A stretch of DNA of 58,185 nucleotides, taken from assembly GCA_014728175.1 (NCBI GenBank), contig WJMA01000028.1, positions 1-58,185 of the forward strand. The letters run 5' to 3'. Shown here piece after piece: positions 58,166 through 58,185 of the stretch. The translations under genes were made by a program, and so were the position numbers. The stretch's first letter is position 1, and the number at the start of each line of letters is the position of its first letter. The DNA comes from Candidatus Fermentibacterota bacterium (GTDB taxonomy: Bacteria > Fermentibacterota > Fermentibacteria > Fermentibacterales > JCC-6). Under the pieces are notes generated by a model, which saw only the letters and a program-made list of their open reading frames with translations, was not told the DNA's origin and searched no databases.

Positions 58166-58185
58166 GAGAACCTCCTCTCGAACCA

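Noticed and set aside
1-58185. Prophage or rRNA operon
   Set aside because: No phage structural, integrase or lysis genes and no rRNA sequence recognised.

Overview
The window is a GC-rich bacterial chromosome segment of densely packed, mostly short operons on both strands, ending in a visibly more AT-rich accessory block. Several large secreted proteins (positions 2-1339, 18356-19711, 40572-42602) end in the ~80-residue Pro-Asn-Pro...GxY beta-sandwich that resembles type IX secretion/FlgD-like sorting domains. Many lipoproteins and secreted paralogs are of unknown function. Together with the M29, S9, S41 and C25 peptidases this suggests an uncultivated lineage of the FCB superphylum type (for example Fermentibacterota, WOR-3 or Eisenbacteria). 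That placement is inference; there is no rRNA or other phylogenetic marker here.

Layout of 1-51.7 kb. 1-7.3 kb: a VCBS-repeat secreted protein, a lipoprotein alpha/beta hydrolase, three tandem paralogous secreted proteins, a lipoprotein, and a YidD plus TPR/membrane gene pair. 7.3-14.4 kb: bacterioferritin, then a trehalose locus encoding an OtsA-OtsB fusion and a 1325-residue protein joining a beta-phosphoglucomutase-like HAD, a trehalose phosphatase and a GH65 phosphorylase. 14.5-16.3 kb: an EAL / CBS-GGDEF pair that looks like one protein broken by a frameshift. 16.4-25.9 kb: a coiled-coil protein, an S41 peptidase, a metallophosphatase, a flavoprotein-methyltransferase pair, a hemerythrin, an RRM protein behind a long structured leader, a TPR/zinc-ribbon protein and a GNAT. 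25.9-28.3 kb: an M29 aminopeptidase preceded by two 13-codon ORFs and strong hairpins. 28.3-33.8 kb: DUF523/DUF1722 protein, D-cysteine desulfhydrase-like enzyme, S9 peptidase, GT51-like protein. 33.9-36.9 kb: a Fur-family regulator with a znuACB-type metal importer behind a palindromic operator. 36.8-51.7 kb: sulfatase-superfamily enzyme, MsrB, aminotransferase, gingipain-like C25 peptidase, M20 amidohydrolase, alanine racemase, FetA/FetB exporter, a polytopic membrane protein, formate-THF ligase and a Spy/CpxP-like pair.

The 52.0-58.2 kb block is an integron gene-cassette array with no integrase in the window. Seven attC-like sites lie immediately 3' of leftward cassettes: mazEF, a Fic protein, hicAB, brnTA, a ParD-like/RelE pair, a HAD phosphatase, and dinJ-yafQ separated from its attC by a truncated IS110-family element. 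Two of the toxin genes are broken (hicA by an in-frame amber codon, brnT by a frameshift) while their antitoxins are intact. Because all cassettes point left, an intI/attI platform, if present, should lie beyond the right edge.

The least explained signal is at 27989-28231, upstream of the aminopeptidase operon. It has a promoter, two tandem modules (near-perfect Shine-Dalgarno, 13-codon ORF, hairpin whose loop holds the stop codon) and then a GC-rich terminator. It looks like a leader-peptide attenuator or a dedicated micropeptide transcript.
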